Source: Clostridium sp. (GTDB lineage Bacteria > Bacillota > Clostridia > Clostridiales > Clostridiaceae). Taken from it: DNA of 27,932 bases. The position numbers and the translations under genes are program-made. The DNA lies in contig NZ_JAHAIF010000036.1 of NCBI RefSeq assembly GCF_018372875.1, positions 1-27,932 of the forward strand, read 5' to 3'. The notes below the pieces were generated by a model, which was not told where the DNA came from, did no database searches, and saw only the letters and a program-made list of their open reading frames with translations. Shown in pieces: positions 15,086-23,153 of the stretch (positions are counted from its first letter, which is position 1; the number at the start of each line of letters is the position of its first letter).

Positions 15086-17527
15086 CTAATTTTCTTGTAG
15101 TTCTTTAAAGTTTAGTTTATTATCTTCTACCGAAACTAATACTGTATCTCCTATTTTTATATTTCCTGTTAATAATTCTTCACTTAATTTGTCTTCTACC
15201 TCTTTAGTTATAACTCTTCTTAAAGGTCTAGCTCCATAATTAGTGTCAGATCCTTTGGTAACTAGAAAATCTTTGCATTCGTCACTTAATTTAAGGTATA
15301 TTCTATTATTTTTAAGTCTTTCAATAATAGAATTTAACATTAAATCTATAATAGATTTCATATCTTCATCATCTAACTTTTTAAATACAATAGTATCATC
15401 TATTCTATTTAAAAACTCTGGTTTGAATTTCTCTTTCAATTCTCCCATTATATTTTCTTTCATCTTTTCATATTCAGTTTCTTTTCTATCATTTACACTA
15501 AATCCCATAGTTTTTTGTTTCTTTATTGTATGAGCCCCTACATTAGATGTCATTATTATTATTGTATTTTTAAAATTAACCAACTTTCCTTTACCATCAG
15601 TAAGCCTTCCATCTTCCATAATTTGAAGAAGCACATTAAATACATCTGGATGAGCTTTTTCTATCTCATCTAAAAGTACAACGGAATATGGTCTTCTTCT
15701 AACTGCTTCAGTTAACTGTCCACCTTCATCATATCCAACATATCCTGGAGGTGATCCTATAAGTCTTGATACTGAATGTTTTTCCATATATTCAGACATA
15801 TCAATTCTAATTATGCTATTTTCATCTGCAAACATAATTTCTGCTAAGGCTTTACATAGCTCTGTTTTTCCAACTCCTGTTGGTCCTAAGAATATAAAAC
15901 TACCTATTGGTCTTTTAGGATCTCTTAAGCCAACTCTGGCTCTTCTTACCGCTCTTGCTACAGCCCTTACCGCTTCTTCCTGTCCTACAACTCTCTTCTT
16001 TAGAATTTCTTCCATTCTAAGCAGTTTATCACTTTCTTTCTCAGTTAACTTTTCTACTGGGATTTTAGTCCAAGATGATACTACCTTAGCTATGTTTTCT
16101 TCACTTACTGTAAGAGAATTAACTTGATTATTGGTAGTCCATTCTTTCTTTATTTCACTTAACTTATCTTTAAGTTTCTTTTCATCATCTCTTAATTTTG
16201 CCGCTTTTTCAAAGTCTTGTATTCTAATAGATTCTTCCTTTTCCTTTACTACTGTTTCTATTTCCTCTTCAATTTCTTTTAAATCTGGAGGAGCAACTAA
16301 ACTTTCTATTCTTATTTTAGCCGCAGCTTCATCAATTAAGTCAATAGCCTTATCAGGCATAAATCTATCAGTTATATATCTATCAGATAAATCTACAGCT
16401 GCATGTAAGGCATCATCTGTTATTTTCACTCTATGATGTGATTCGTACTTATCCCTTAACCCCTTTAATATTTCAAGAGTTTCTTCCTTTGTAGGTTCAC
16501 CTACTATAATAGGTTGAAATCTTCTCTCTAAAGCTGTATCCTTTTCAATATGTTTTCTATATTCATCAATAGTAGTAGCACCTATACACTGAATTACTCC
16601 TCTAGATAAGGCAGGTTTTAATATATTTGATGCATCTATTGCACCTTCTGCACCTCCAGCACCGATTATGGTATGAATTTCATCAATAAATATAATGATA
16701 TCTGGATTATTTTTTATTTCCTCCATAACCTTTTTTAACCTATCTTCAAATTCACCCCTATATTTAGCACCTGCAACCATAGCACTTAAATCTAAACTAA
16801 TAATTCTTTTATTCCTTAGAATTTCTGGAATATTACCATTAACAATTCTTTGAGCTAATCCTTCGACTACAGCTGTTTTACCTACTCCTGGCTCACCTAT
16901 AAGACATGGATTATTTTTTATTCTTCTACATAGTATTTCTAGAACCCTTTGATTTTCTTGCTCTCTTCCTATAACAGGATCAAGACTATCATCCTTTGCC
17001 ATTTCAGTTAAATCATGACCATATTGATCTAACATTGGGGTATCTTTCTTTTTAGTAATCTCATTATCATCATTCAATTCTTCATCTTCTTTTCCTGATA
17101 AAAACAGGATCAAATCACTTTTTATTTCTTTAAAATTTAGTCTTAATTGACATAATATCGTATATGCCACCCCTTCTTCTTCATTTATCAATGCCAATAG
17201 AAGATGTTCTGGGCTAACATATTTATGATTTAACTTCTTTGCTTCTATAATACTTTCATCAAATAACCTTTTAGTTCTTGGCGTTAGTAATAACTCGCCT
17301 TTTGGCATAAGTGAGTCTCCATAACCTAAATATTCCTCTAGCATATTTCTTATTTCTTCTATTTCTGCACCATACTTTTTCAATAACTCACTAGAATAGC
17401 CCTTTTCAGCCATAATTCCTATCAATATGTGTTCAGTTCCTATATAGCCATGCTTAAATTTTTGAGACTCTTTTTGAGCACCCATTATTACTAATTGAGC
17501 CCTTTCTGTAAATTTCCCATATGACAT
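15086..17527 (-). CDS. clpC: ATP-dependent Clp protease ATPase subunit ClpC
   Basis: This is an 813-residue class I Hsp100 unfoldase of normal ClpC length. A double Clp-N repeat occupies residues 1-145. D1 Walker A is GEPGVGKT with Walker [12 protein letters not shown] middle domain with a UVR-like motif ([20 protein letters not shown]) distinguishes ClpC from ClpA and ClpB. D2 has [22 protein letters not shown] and the sensor region NYGARPLRR. It feeds unfolded substrates to ClpP. The gene lies 22 bases after mcsB as the last gene of the CtsR-controlled operon. A ClpP-binding loop is expected in D2, but I did not resolve it. Confidence 0.98.
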   Translation of the reverse strand: MSYGKFTERAQLVIMGAQKESQKFKHGYIGTEHILIGIMAEKGYSSELLKKYGAEIEEIRNMLEEYLGYGDSLMPKGELLLTPRTKRLFDESIIEAKKLNHKYVSPEHLLLALINEEEGVAYTILCQLRLNFKEIKSDLILFLSGKEDEELNDDNEITKKKDTPMLDQYGHDLTEMAKDDSLDPVIGREQENQRVLEILCRRIKNNPCLIGEPGVGKTAVVEGLAQRIVNGNIPEILRNKRIISLDLSAMVAGAKYRGEFEDRLKKVMEEIKNNPDIIIFIDEIHTIIGAGGAEGAIDASNILKPALSRGVIQCIGATTIDEYRKHIEKDTALERRFQPIIVGEPTKEETLEILKGLRDKYESHHRVKITDDALHAAVDLSDRYITDRFMPDKAIDLIDEAAAKIRIESLVAPPDLKEIEEEIETVVKEKEESIRIQDFEKAAKLRDDEKKLKDKLSEIKKEWTTNNQVNSLTVSEENIAKVVSSWTKIPVEKLTEKESDKLLRMEEILKKRVVGQEEAVRAVARAVRRARVGLRDPKRPIGSFIFLGPTGVGKTELCKALAEIMFADENSIIRIDMSEYMEKHSVSRLIGSPPGYVGYDEGGQLTEAVRRRPYSVVLLDEIEKAHPDVFNVLLQIMEDGRLTDGKGKLVNFKNTIIIMTSNVGAHTIKKQKTMGFSVNDRKETEYEKMKENIMGELKEKFKPEFLNRIDDTIVFKKLDDEDMKSIIDLMLNSIIERLKNNRIYLKLSDECKDFLVTKGSDTNYGARPLRRVITKEVEDKLSEELLTGNIKIGDTVLVSVEDNKLNFKELQEN

Positions 17528-17549
17528 TTACAACACCTCCTACCCATAA

Positions 17550-18551
17550 TTACTTTAACAATTCTTGTATCAATATAGCTCTTTCAGCCTTTTTCTCTTT
17601 ATTTGTTAATGATCTACCTAATTTATTTTGTATAGCATCATCATTTGTATAAACAAGAAGCTTGTTCAAGACATCTTTATTTAAGTCTAGGACATACATC
17701 TCTACTCCTAATCTTACATATGATAATAACTCTACTAGTTCTTTATAAGACATTAACTTAGCATTTTTTAATATTCCGTAGGCTCTAAATATCTTATCTT
17801 CTACTTCATATTTACATTTATTAATTACTATATCTCTAAACTTAATCTCTTCTTGTATAATATTCTCAACTACCCCCTCGAGATTATTAATTATCTCATC
17901 TTCAGTTATACCTAAAGATATTCTATTTGAAACTTCATATATATTACCATCTGCATATACTTGATTTATAGCCATTCCTAACTGACTTAACCCCTTTGAA
18001 ATATTAGTAATTTCTTCACTCATTGATAATGCAGGTAAATGTAGTATTACTGATGCTTTCATCCCAGTACCAACTTTACTAGGAGTAGCTGTTAAATATC
18101 CAAAATCTTCGTGAAAAGAATATGTTATATCTTCTTCTATTAAATCATCAATCTTATTAGCAACTTCATATACTTCTTTTAAATTCATTCCTTCAGTAAT
18201 ACATTGTATATTTAGATGATCTACTTCATTAATCATTATGCTAATTGTTTCTTCTTTATTAATAATTAAAGCTGCTCTATCTTTTCTCTTAACTAATTCC
18301 TTAGTTACTAAAAGTTTTGCCTCATATGACTTTATATAATCAATATGATTATCCCAAAACTTTATTATTTTTAACTCTTCATCATCTAGTTTGTTAAAAA
18401 TAACATTAGCTAATTTATCTACATTCTTTTTAGCGTTCTCTGCCTCTAGTTTGTCTGTAAATAAAACTCCTTCTAAATTTCTAGCTAAGGATAGCTTACT
18501 ACACAATATTAAATCATCACTCTGGGCCTTACTATAAATCCAATTTCTCAT
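17550..18551 (-). CDS. mcsB: McsB-family protein lacking kinase active-site residues
   Basis: This 333-residue protein is the guanidino-kinase-fold partner of McsA and ClpC. In active McsB it phosphorylates arginines to tag proteins for ClpC and to inactivate CtsR. The fold is clear (LARNLEG, then DHLNIQCITEGMNL and VGTGMKASVILHLPAL). From memory of the Bacillus protein, the conserved SSRxRLARN is SKLSLARN (18-25), NEEDH is NEVDH (108-112), SCPTN is TATPSK with Thr156 for the active-site Cys, GLRAS is GMKAS, and the VRGxYGEGSEA loop is shortened to INQVYADGN (195-203). The phospho-Arg pocket RDxRRA is KKAERA (320-325). I infer a pseudokinase adaptor. Its start overlaps the mcsA stop by 20 bases. 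Confidence 0.9.
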   Translation of the reverse strand: MRNWIYSKAQSDDLILCSKLSLARNLEGVLFTDKLEAENAKKNVDKLANVIFNKLDDEELKIIKFWDNHIDYIKSYEAKLLVTKELVKRKDRAALIINKEETISIMINEVDHLNIQCITEGMNLKEVYEVANKIDDLIEEDITYSFHEDFGYLTATPSKVGTGMKASVILHLPALSMSEEITNISKGLSQLGMAINQVYADGNIYEVSNRISLGITEDEIINNLEGVVENIIQEEIKFRDIVINKCKYEVEDKIFRAYGILKNAKLMSYKELVELLSYVRLGVEMYVLDLNKDVLNKLLVYTNDDAIQNKLGRSLTNKEKKAERAILIQELLK

Positions 18552-19074
18552 CTTTGCCCACCTCTGTTCTAGTATTTTCTATATCTTTTATCTTATCTCT
18601 TAACACAGCAGCTCTCTCATATTCTTCTTCTAAAATAGCTTTTTGTAGTTCCTTTTTTAAATTAACATACTTCTTCTTCTCAACAAGCTTAACCCCTGAA
18701 CGCTTTGGAACCTTTCCTATATGCTCTAAATCCCCTTGTATTCTTTTAAACATAGGTCCTAAATAACTAGAAAAACTCCCATAACATTCATCACAACCTA
18801 ATTGTCCACTAGCCTTAAATTGAGAATACGTCAATCCACATTTTTTACATATAACTTCTATTTTATTTTGTTTATTTTTATCAATGGATTCAAAAAAACC
18901 ACTTAAAATATTAGGAATAGAATTGGCATCTATATTTCCTAATGAACCAACTAAAGGAATATCAGAAATTTCTTTAGCACAACTTTCACAAAGCCTTACT
19001 TCCGACTTCTCTCCATTGATTAATTTAATTAAATGTATTGTTGCTACTCTCTTATTACATTTCTCACATAACAT
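18532..19074 (-). CDS. mcsA: McsA, zinc-binding activator/adaptor of McsB-ClpC
   Basis: The protein has 180 residues from ATG 19074. I prefer that start, MLCEKCNKR behind AGGGGTG, to the GTG three codons upstream. Four CxxC pairs are present: CEKC, CESC, CKKC and CDEC, forming two zinc sites. A C-terminal UVR domain reads LKKELQKAILEEEYERAAVL and ends with RDKIKDIE. In Bacillus McsA activates the McsB kinase and tethers it to ClpC. With an apparently dead McsB here, the adaptor role may be what remains. The gene follows ctsR and overlaps mcsB. Confidence 0.94.
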   Translation of the reverse strand: MLCEKCNKRVATIHLIKLINGEKSEVRLCESCAKEISDIPLVGSLGNIDANSIPNILSGFFESIDKNKQNKIEVICKKCGLTYSQFKASGQLGCDECYGSFSSYLGPMFKRIQGDLEHIGKVPKRSGVKLVEKKKYVNLKKELQKAILEEEYERAAVLRDKIKDIENTRTEVGKDEKLDL

Positions 19075-19085
19075 AAATATCACCC

Positions 19086-19541
19086 CTATGATAATATGAC
19101 CATAACCATCCCTTTAAGAATATCTGCTCTAGATTTATTCTTTTCTTCTATAGAAATTAAAGATCTATCATTAATAGCAATCTTCATAATCTCTTTTTCT
19201 CTTTCAGTAATCATATCTAATTCATATAAATTTTCTATTATAGATAATGCATTATGGTATGTAATTGATGAACCTATAGCATCATATATTAATCTACTTC
19301 TTTGTTCTGTACCATCATAAGTTAATTGTTTTATTATTATATGGCCACCGCCACCTCTTCTACTTTCTATAACATAACCTTTATCAGAGGTAAATCTTGT
19401 AGTTAATACATAGTTAATTTGTGATGGCGCACATCTAAATTGATCAGCCAATTCATTTCTTTGTATTTGAACTTGATCACCACCATTCTCATTTAGCATT
19501 TCTTTAATAAAGCTTTCAATTATATCTGAAAGTCTTGCCAT
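19086..19541 (-). CDS. ctsR: Transcriptional repressor CtsR
   Basis: This 151-residue class III heat-shock repressor has an N-terminal winged helix-turn-helix beginning RLSDIIESFIKEML. The Gly-rich wing SRRGGGGHIIIK is intact, and its Arg is the DNA-contacting residue that McsB phosphorylates in other Firmicutes. The C-terminal dimerisation domain includes SITYHNALSIIENL and a REKEIMK segment. It is the first gene of its operon. A matching operator lies immediately upstream at 19566-19582, so it is autoregulated. The ATG follows AAGGTGAT. Confidence 0.97.
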   Translation of the reverse strand: MARLSDIIESFIKEMLNENGGDQVQIQRNELADQFRCAPSQINYVLTTRFTSDKGYVIESRRGGGGHIIIKQLTYDGTEQRSRLIYDAIGSSITYHNALSIIENLYELDMITEREKEIMKIAINDRSLISIEEKNKSRADILKGMVMVILS

Positions 19542-19565
19542 AATATCACCTTCTTAAACGTTGTT

Positions 19566-19582
19566 CTTGACTTACTTTGACC
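19566..19582 (-). promoter_or_regulatory. CtsR operator
   Basis: GGTCAAAGTAAGTCAAG on the minus strand is a direct repeat of the CtsR heptamer (RGTCAAA) with the usual three-base spacer; only the last base departs from consensus. It lies at about +4 to +20 of the predicted transcript, placing the bound repressor on the start region. Confidence 0.92.
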
Positions 19583-19591
19583 TATAGTTAA

Positions 19592-19620
19592 ATAATAATA
19601 TTAATTCATATTATTATCAA
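19592..19620 (-). promoter_or_regulatory. ctsR operon promoter
   Basis: TTGATA (19615-19620), 17 bases and TATTAT (19592-19597) on the minus strand give a sigma-A promoter. Its start site at about 19585 abuts the CtsR operator. Confidence 0.75.
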
Positions 19621-19696
19621 GGCATAATATTACTTCCTAGTTTAGTTTTTATAAAATACGGCATAATATACTTATAACTATTTAGGAGGTTTTTGT

Positions 19697-20356
19697 ATGA
19701 TTATAAGATGGCTAGGAGAATCTTGTTTCTTAATTCAAGTATCAAATGGTAGAAGAGTTTTATTAGATCCTTTAAATCTTACAATAAGTAAAATATCTAG
19801 CCTAACCCCAAGTATAATTACATTAAGTCATAATTACCTTAATATAGCTAAAAGCTCTATGCCAATATTAAGAAACTGTAATACAGTTAATACTTTGGGG
19901 ATATATAAATTTTACGATATTTTAGTTACTGGATACCAAGGATATCACGATAATCTATACGGGGTAAAAAGAGGTGAAAATATTATTTACTCTACAGAAA
20001 TTGAAGGAATTAAACTATGTCATCTAGGTCATATTGGACATAATCTTTCAACTGATCTTATATCCACTTTATCAGATATAGATATATTGTTTATACCTAT
20101 AGGTGGACACTTTACAATTAATAGCTCCCAAGCTTTAGACTTAATAGATATTATTAAACCAAAGTATATTATTCCAATGTATTATCGAAACTCCAATTGT
20201 ACAAAGTTCTTAGATAGTCCTAAAGACTTTTTTATTAATTCTAAAAAAATCACTATAATAGATAAAGATTATATAGATACTAATACATTAGACAGCTCTT
20301 CATGTTTAAATACATTAATAATCAAAGATAATTCTAATTACATAAATACTATATAA
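19697..20356 (+). CDS. Metallo-beta-lactamase-fold protein with degenerate metal site
   Basis: This 219-residue protein belongs to the UlaG/YtkL-like branch of the MBL fold (COG2220-type). It opens MIIRWLGESCFLIQ and has LFIPIGGHFTINSSQAL and KPKYIIPMYY, the branch's C-terminal signatures. The usual SHDHxDH metal motif is SHNYLNI (44-50), keeping only the first His. The later HLGDLGH is HLGHIGH (109-115), and PMHY is PMYY. Normal two-metal hydrolysis is therefore unlikely, and the substrate is unknown. The start follows TAGGAGG. It is divergent from ctsR. Its upstream DNA holds the repeated decamer GGCATAATAT (19621-19630 and 19660-19669), but I could not assign a clean promoter. Confidence 0.85.
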   Translation: MIIRWLGESCFLIQVSNGRRVLLDPLNLTISKISSLTPSIITLSHNYLNIAKSSMPILRNCNTVNTLGIYKFYDILVTGYQGYHDNLYGVKRGENIIYSTEIEGIKLCHLGHIGHNLSTDLISTLSDIDILFIPIGGHFTINSSQALDLIDIIKPKYIIPMYYRNSNCTKFLDSPKDFFINSKKITIIDKDYIDTNTLDSSSCLNTLIIKDNSNYINTI

Positions 20357-20359
20357 GAA

Positions 20360-20388
20360 AAAAGATCGTCATAAAATGACGATCTTTT
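20360..20388. terminator. Bidirectional terminator between the MBL-fold gene and ferredoxin
   Basis: AAAAGATCGTCA (20360-20371) and TGACGATCTTTT (20377-20388) form a perfect 12-bp stem with a five-base loop and T-runs on both sides. Confidence 0.88.
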
Positions 20389-20397
20389 AAGTATAAA

Positions 20398-20568
20398 TTA
20401 TTCTGCGTTTGGTGCTCCTACTGGACAAACATTTGCGCAGTTTCCGCAATCGATACAAGTATCTGCATCTATAACGAATTGAGTATCTCCTTGGCTTATA
20501 GCCTCAACTGGACATTCTGCAGCGCAAGCTCCGCAGTTTACACATGAATCATTAATAACGTATGCCAT
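20398..20568 (-). CDS. fdx: 2[4Fe-4S] clostridial ferredoxin
   Basis: This 56-residue protein begins MAYVINDSCVNCGACAAECP and has a second cluster motif CIDCGNCANVCP, the eight cysteines of two CxxCxxCxxxCP sets. It closely resembles the classical C. pasteurianum ferredoxin, including the ISQGD and FVIDADTC segments. It carries low-potential electrons for pyruvate:ferredoxin oxidoreductase, hydrogenase and related enzymes. The ATG follows TAGGAGGTG. It is monocistronic, lying between the terminator at 20360-20388 and its own promoter. Codon use is more GC-rich than in neighbouring genes (many TGC, GCA and GGA), which fits high expression. Confidence 0.97.
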   Translation of the reverse strand: MAYVINDSCVNCGACAAECPVEAISQGDTQFVIDADTCIDCGNCANVCPVGAPNAE

Positions 20569-20609
20569 GAAAAACACCTCCTAATATTTATGATAATTAC
20601 ACCATATAC

Positions 20610-20637
20610 ATTTTAACATGTTTCCATAACATTTAAA
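20610..20637 (-). promoter_or_regulatory. Possible ferredoxin promoter
   Basis: TTTAAA (20632-20637), 16 bases and TAAAAT (20610-20615) on the minus strand lie 42 bases before the ATG. Both hexamers are near consensus, but spacing and background AT content keep this tentative. Confidence 0.45.
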
Positions 20638-20664
20638 AGTAATTTAAATAAAATTAACTTCTAT

Positions 20665-20871
20665 CTAACTTACTACCATATATCCCAGAATTTCAATAGA
20701 TTCAATAATCTTATCTAATGTAACAAAACTTTCATTATATATTAATTGGATTTCTTTTTTATCCAAAGAAACTTCACATGCTATAACACCTTCATTACTT
20801 GCTATAGCACCTTGAATATTCATAGCATCAGATGATTTATTCATATCATAGATCTTAATAATTGATTTCAT
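20665..20871 (-). CDS. HMA-fold-like small protein without the metal-binding CxxC
   Basis: This 68-residue protein has the beta-alpha-beta-beta-alpha-beta pattern of heavy-metal-associated (CopZ-like) domains: IIKIYDM, a helix to AIASNEGVIACEVSLDKKEI, QLIYNES, then LDKIIESIEILGYMV. In the usual GMxCxxC loop the cysteines are replaced by Lys12 and Asp15, so classical Cu(I)/Zn binding is not expected. It follows ricT by 12 bases as the last gene of the tmk-darA-holB-ricT run. Function unknown; it may use the fold for protein contact. Confidence 0.82.
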   Translation of the reverse strand: MKSIIKIYDMNKSSDAMNIQGAIASNEGVIACEVSLDKKEIQLIYNESFVTLDKIIESIEILGYMVVS

Positions 20872-20883
20872 ATAGAAATCCCC

Positions 20884-21789
20884 CTATTTTTCATTAATTA
20901 AATCTTTAATAAGACTTTTATCTTCTTCTGATTCAATTTCTAATTTAATTTCTTTTTCATCTACCGAATCTTCATAACTACCTGAAATTAAGTTTACATT
21001 TTCTATCTTAAATTCTTCTATTACCTCTTCATCGCCTTTTCTTAATTTAACCTTAATAGCTTCTTTAACTGTATTATTACTAACAACTTCACCCTTGCCA
21101 TCTTCAGTTTGAACTACAGAACCAACCTTAGGTAATCTTTTTCTAATATCCTCATATGTGCTTTGCTCATAATTTAAACAACACATTAATCTACCACATA
21201 TTCCTGATATCTTTGTAGGATTTAAAGATAAATTCTGTTCTTTTGCCATCTTTATAGAAACAGAAGTAAAGTCTCCTAAAAACGAAGAGCAACACATTGG
21301 TCTACCACAAGGCCCTAATCCACCTAACATTTTAGCTTCGTCTCTTACACCAATTTGTCTAAGTTCAATTCTAGTTTTAAATATTGTCGCTAAATCCTTA
21401 ACTAGTTCTCTAAAGTCTACTCTTCCATCTGCTGTAAAATAGAAAATCACCTTATTATTGTCAAATGTATATTCTACATCTATTAACTTCATCTTTAGCC
21501 CATGTTCTTCTATCTTAGAGATACATACATTTAGAGCTTCTTCTTCTTTGTCTTTATTTTCTTTATGCTTAGCTATATCATTTTCGTCAGCTATCCTTAA
21601 TACACTTTTTAGAGGCGGAATTACATCCTCTTCTTTTATCTCTTTAATCCCTATTACGCATTCGCCAAACTCAACACCTCTTGCTGTTTCAACAACTACA
21701 TAATCTCCCTTATTTATATTTAATTCATTAGGTCCAAAATAATATATTTTCCCTGCTTTTTTGAACCTTACTCCTACTACTTTTATCAT
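20884..21789 (-). CDS. ricT: PSP1-domain protein RicT/YaaT
   Basis: This 301-residue protein has the Cys-rich PSP1 core. GGLGPCGRPMCCSSFLGDF and KISGICGRLMCCLNYE provide the paired Cys motifs that bind iron-sulfur in the Bacillus Ric (Y) complex. An N-terminal domain of about 60 residues contains VVVETARGVEFGECVIG, and a Glu/Lys-rich tail closes the protein. In Bacillus RicT with RicA and RicF promotes RNase Y-dependent mRNA maturation and affects sporulation and competence. Its place between holB and an HMA-like gene follows the common tmk-yaaQ-yaaR-holB-yaaT order (no yaaR here). Its stop is three bases from the HMA-like gene's start region and its ATG follows the holB stop closely. Confidence 0.94.
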   Translation of the reverse strand: MIKVVGVRFKKAGKIYYFGPNELNINKGDYVVVETARGVEFGECVIGIKEIKEEDVIPPLKSVLRIADENDIAKHKENKDKEEEALNVCISKIEEHGLKMKLIDVEYTFDNNKVIFYFTADGRVDFRELVKDLATIFKTRIELRQIGVRDEAKMLGGLGPCGRPMCCSSFLGDFTSVSIKMAKEQNLSLNPTKISGICGRLMCCLNYEQSTYEDIRKRLPKVGSVVQTEDGKGEVVSNNTVKEAIKVKLRKGDEEVIEEFKIENVNLISGSYEDSVDEKEIKLEIESEEDKSLIKDLINEK

Positions 21790-21791
21790 TA

Positions 21792-22721
21792 TTACCCCTC
21801 CGAAAGTCCCATAAGCATTACACTTATGACCATTGAATAATTTGCATTATTCCTTATATTTATTCTTGCTTCTCTAATCTTCTCTAACATTGCACTTAAC
21901 TTTTTATACGACTTATTACTAGAAAACCTATCAATATCTTCTAACTTATCAATGTTCATTATCATTTTTTTATCTTGTAGTTCTTTATATACTATAATAT
22001 CCCTAATAAGTGATTCTAATATATTTAAAACTTCTTCTTTGCTATCTTTAAAAGAATCAAGTCTTTTTTCATAATTTAAAACTATATTATTACTTCTACT
22101 ATCAATATCAGTTAATAAATCTATAATACAATTTCTTAATAAATTAAGCTTTTCATCATTTAATATTCTTTCTGCTCTTCCTGGAATTCCCTCACCATAT
22201 GCTATAGCAGATAAAACCTTATTTTCATCAAAATTTCCTAATCTGCTAATATATCTACTAACCTCATCCTTGCTTAAAGGTGTTAATTTATATATTTGAC
22301 ATCTAGATTTTATAGTATCCAACATTAACTCTATACTATCAGTTAATAATATTATGTATACTCCTTTGGGAGGCTCCTCAATGGTTTTTAACAAAGCATT
22401 TTGTGCTTGAACAGTAAGCTTATTTCCTTCATGTATAATGACAACCTTTTTATCTCCTTCATATGGCCTTTTCATTATCTCTTCAATTATTCCTCTTACA
22501 TCATCTACTCCAAACGAAGCTTTCTTAGCTCTATAGTGAATTATATCTATATAATCTTTATCTATTTCTTTATTTAATATTTTCAAAGCAAATTTCCTAG
22601 CTAAAATACTCTTACCTATCCCATCTGGTCCAACAATAAGGTGAGCATGTGAAAGAGTACCTTTATCTACACGTTTGTTAAATCCTTCTAATATGTCATT
22701 AAATCCAATAAATTCTTCCAC
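21792..22721 (-). CDS. holB: DNA polymerase III delta' subunit, zinc module absent
   Basis: This 309-residue AAA+ clamp-loader subunit starts MEEFIGFNDILEGFNKRVDK. Walker A is GPDGIGKS (31-38), Walker B-like VVIIHEGNKLTVQAQNALLK, and the SRC motif is TIKSRCQIYKL. The C-terminal collar helices are less conserved. Most bacterial delta' subunits carry four Cys in a zinc module after Walker A. Here the segment NKEIDKDYIDIIHYRAKKAS contains none, so the module has been lost. Delta' helps open and load the sliding clamp. It ends two bases before ricT. Confidence 0.93.
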   Translation of the reverse strand: MEEFIGFNDILEGFNKRVDKGTLSHAHLIVGPDGIGKSILARKFALKILNKEIDKDYIDIIHYRAKKASFGVDDVRGIIEEIMKRPYEGDKKVVIIHEGNKLTVQAQNALLKTIEEPPKGVYIILLTDSIELMLDTIKSRCQIYKLTPLSKDEVSRYISRLGNFDENKVLSAIAYGEGIPGRAERILNDEKLNLLRNCIIDLLTDIDSRSNNIVLNYEKRLDSFKDSKEEVLNILESLIRDIIVYKELQDKKMIMNIDKLEDIDRFSSNKSYKKLSAMLEKIREARINIRNNANYSMVISVMLMGLSEG

Positions 22722-22741
22722 AAAATCACCTCTTTTATAAT

Positions 22742-23071
22742 CTACACTCTTAAAAATTGATCAACATCAATTACAAATATTGTTGCTCCCCCAACTTCAA
22801 CCTCTATTGGGTATTGCATATAAACACCTGGGCCTCCTGTTAATGGAGATGGTGAAGCTACAACTTCTGTTCTCTTTTGACAAACATCTTTTATTAAACC
22901 TATAACTTCATCTACACGTTCTTTCTCTACACCTATCATTAATGTTGTATTGCCAGACTTTAAAAATCCACCTGTTGTTGCAAGTTTTGTTACTCCAAAC
23001 TTTTTCTCTGTAAGTGTATCAATTAAATCTAAAGCATCATCATCTTGTACAATAGCAATGACCATTTTCAT
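22742..23071 (-). CDS. darA: c-di-AMP receptor of the PstA/DarA (YaaQ) family
   Basis: This is a 109-residue PII-like protein of normal DarA length, with MVIAIVQDDDALDLIDTLTE, KLATTGGFLKSGNTTLMIG and TGGPGVYMQYPIEVEVGGAT. These are the nucleotide-loop positions (GGFLxxGNTT and the VYMQYP region) that bind c-di-AMP in Bacillus and Staphylococcus. Its downstream partner is unknown in the family. The gene lies between tmk and holB as in Bacillus. The ligand can be made in the same cell by DisA, encoded at 8836-9900. Confidence 0.94.
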   Translation of the reverse strand: MKMVIAIVQDDDALDLIDTLTEKKFGVTKLATTGGFLKSGNTTLMIGVEKERVDEVIGLIKDVCQKRTEVVASPSPLTGGPGVYMQYPIEVEVGGATIFVIDVDQFLRV

Positions 23072-23153
23072 AATACATCCCTCCTAAACTTCAATTCCCT
23101 ATATATTTATATTTTATCATAAACTTAATTCTATTTTACATAAAAACAAGTTT

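Noticed and set aside
19662..19669. Sigma-E/sigma-K -10 (CATAATAT) for the MBL-fold gene
   Set aside because: The -10 fits, but no ATA or AC element lies at the proper distance.
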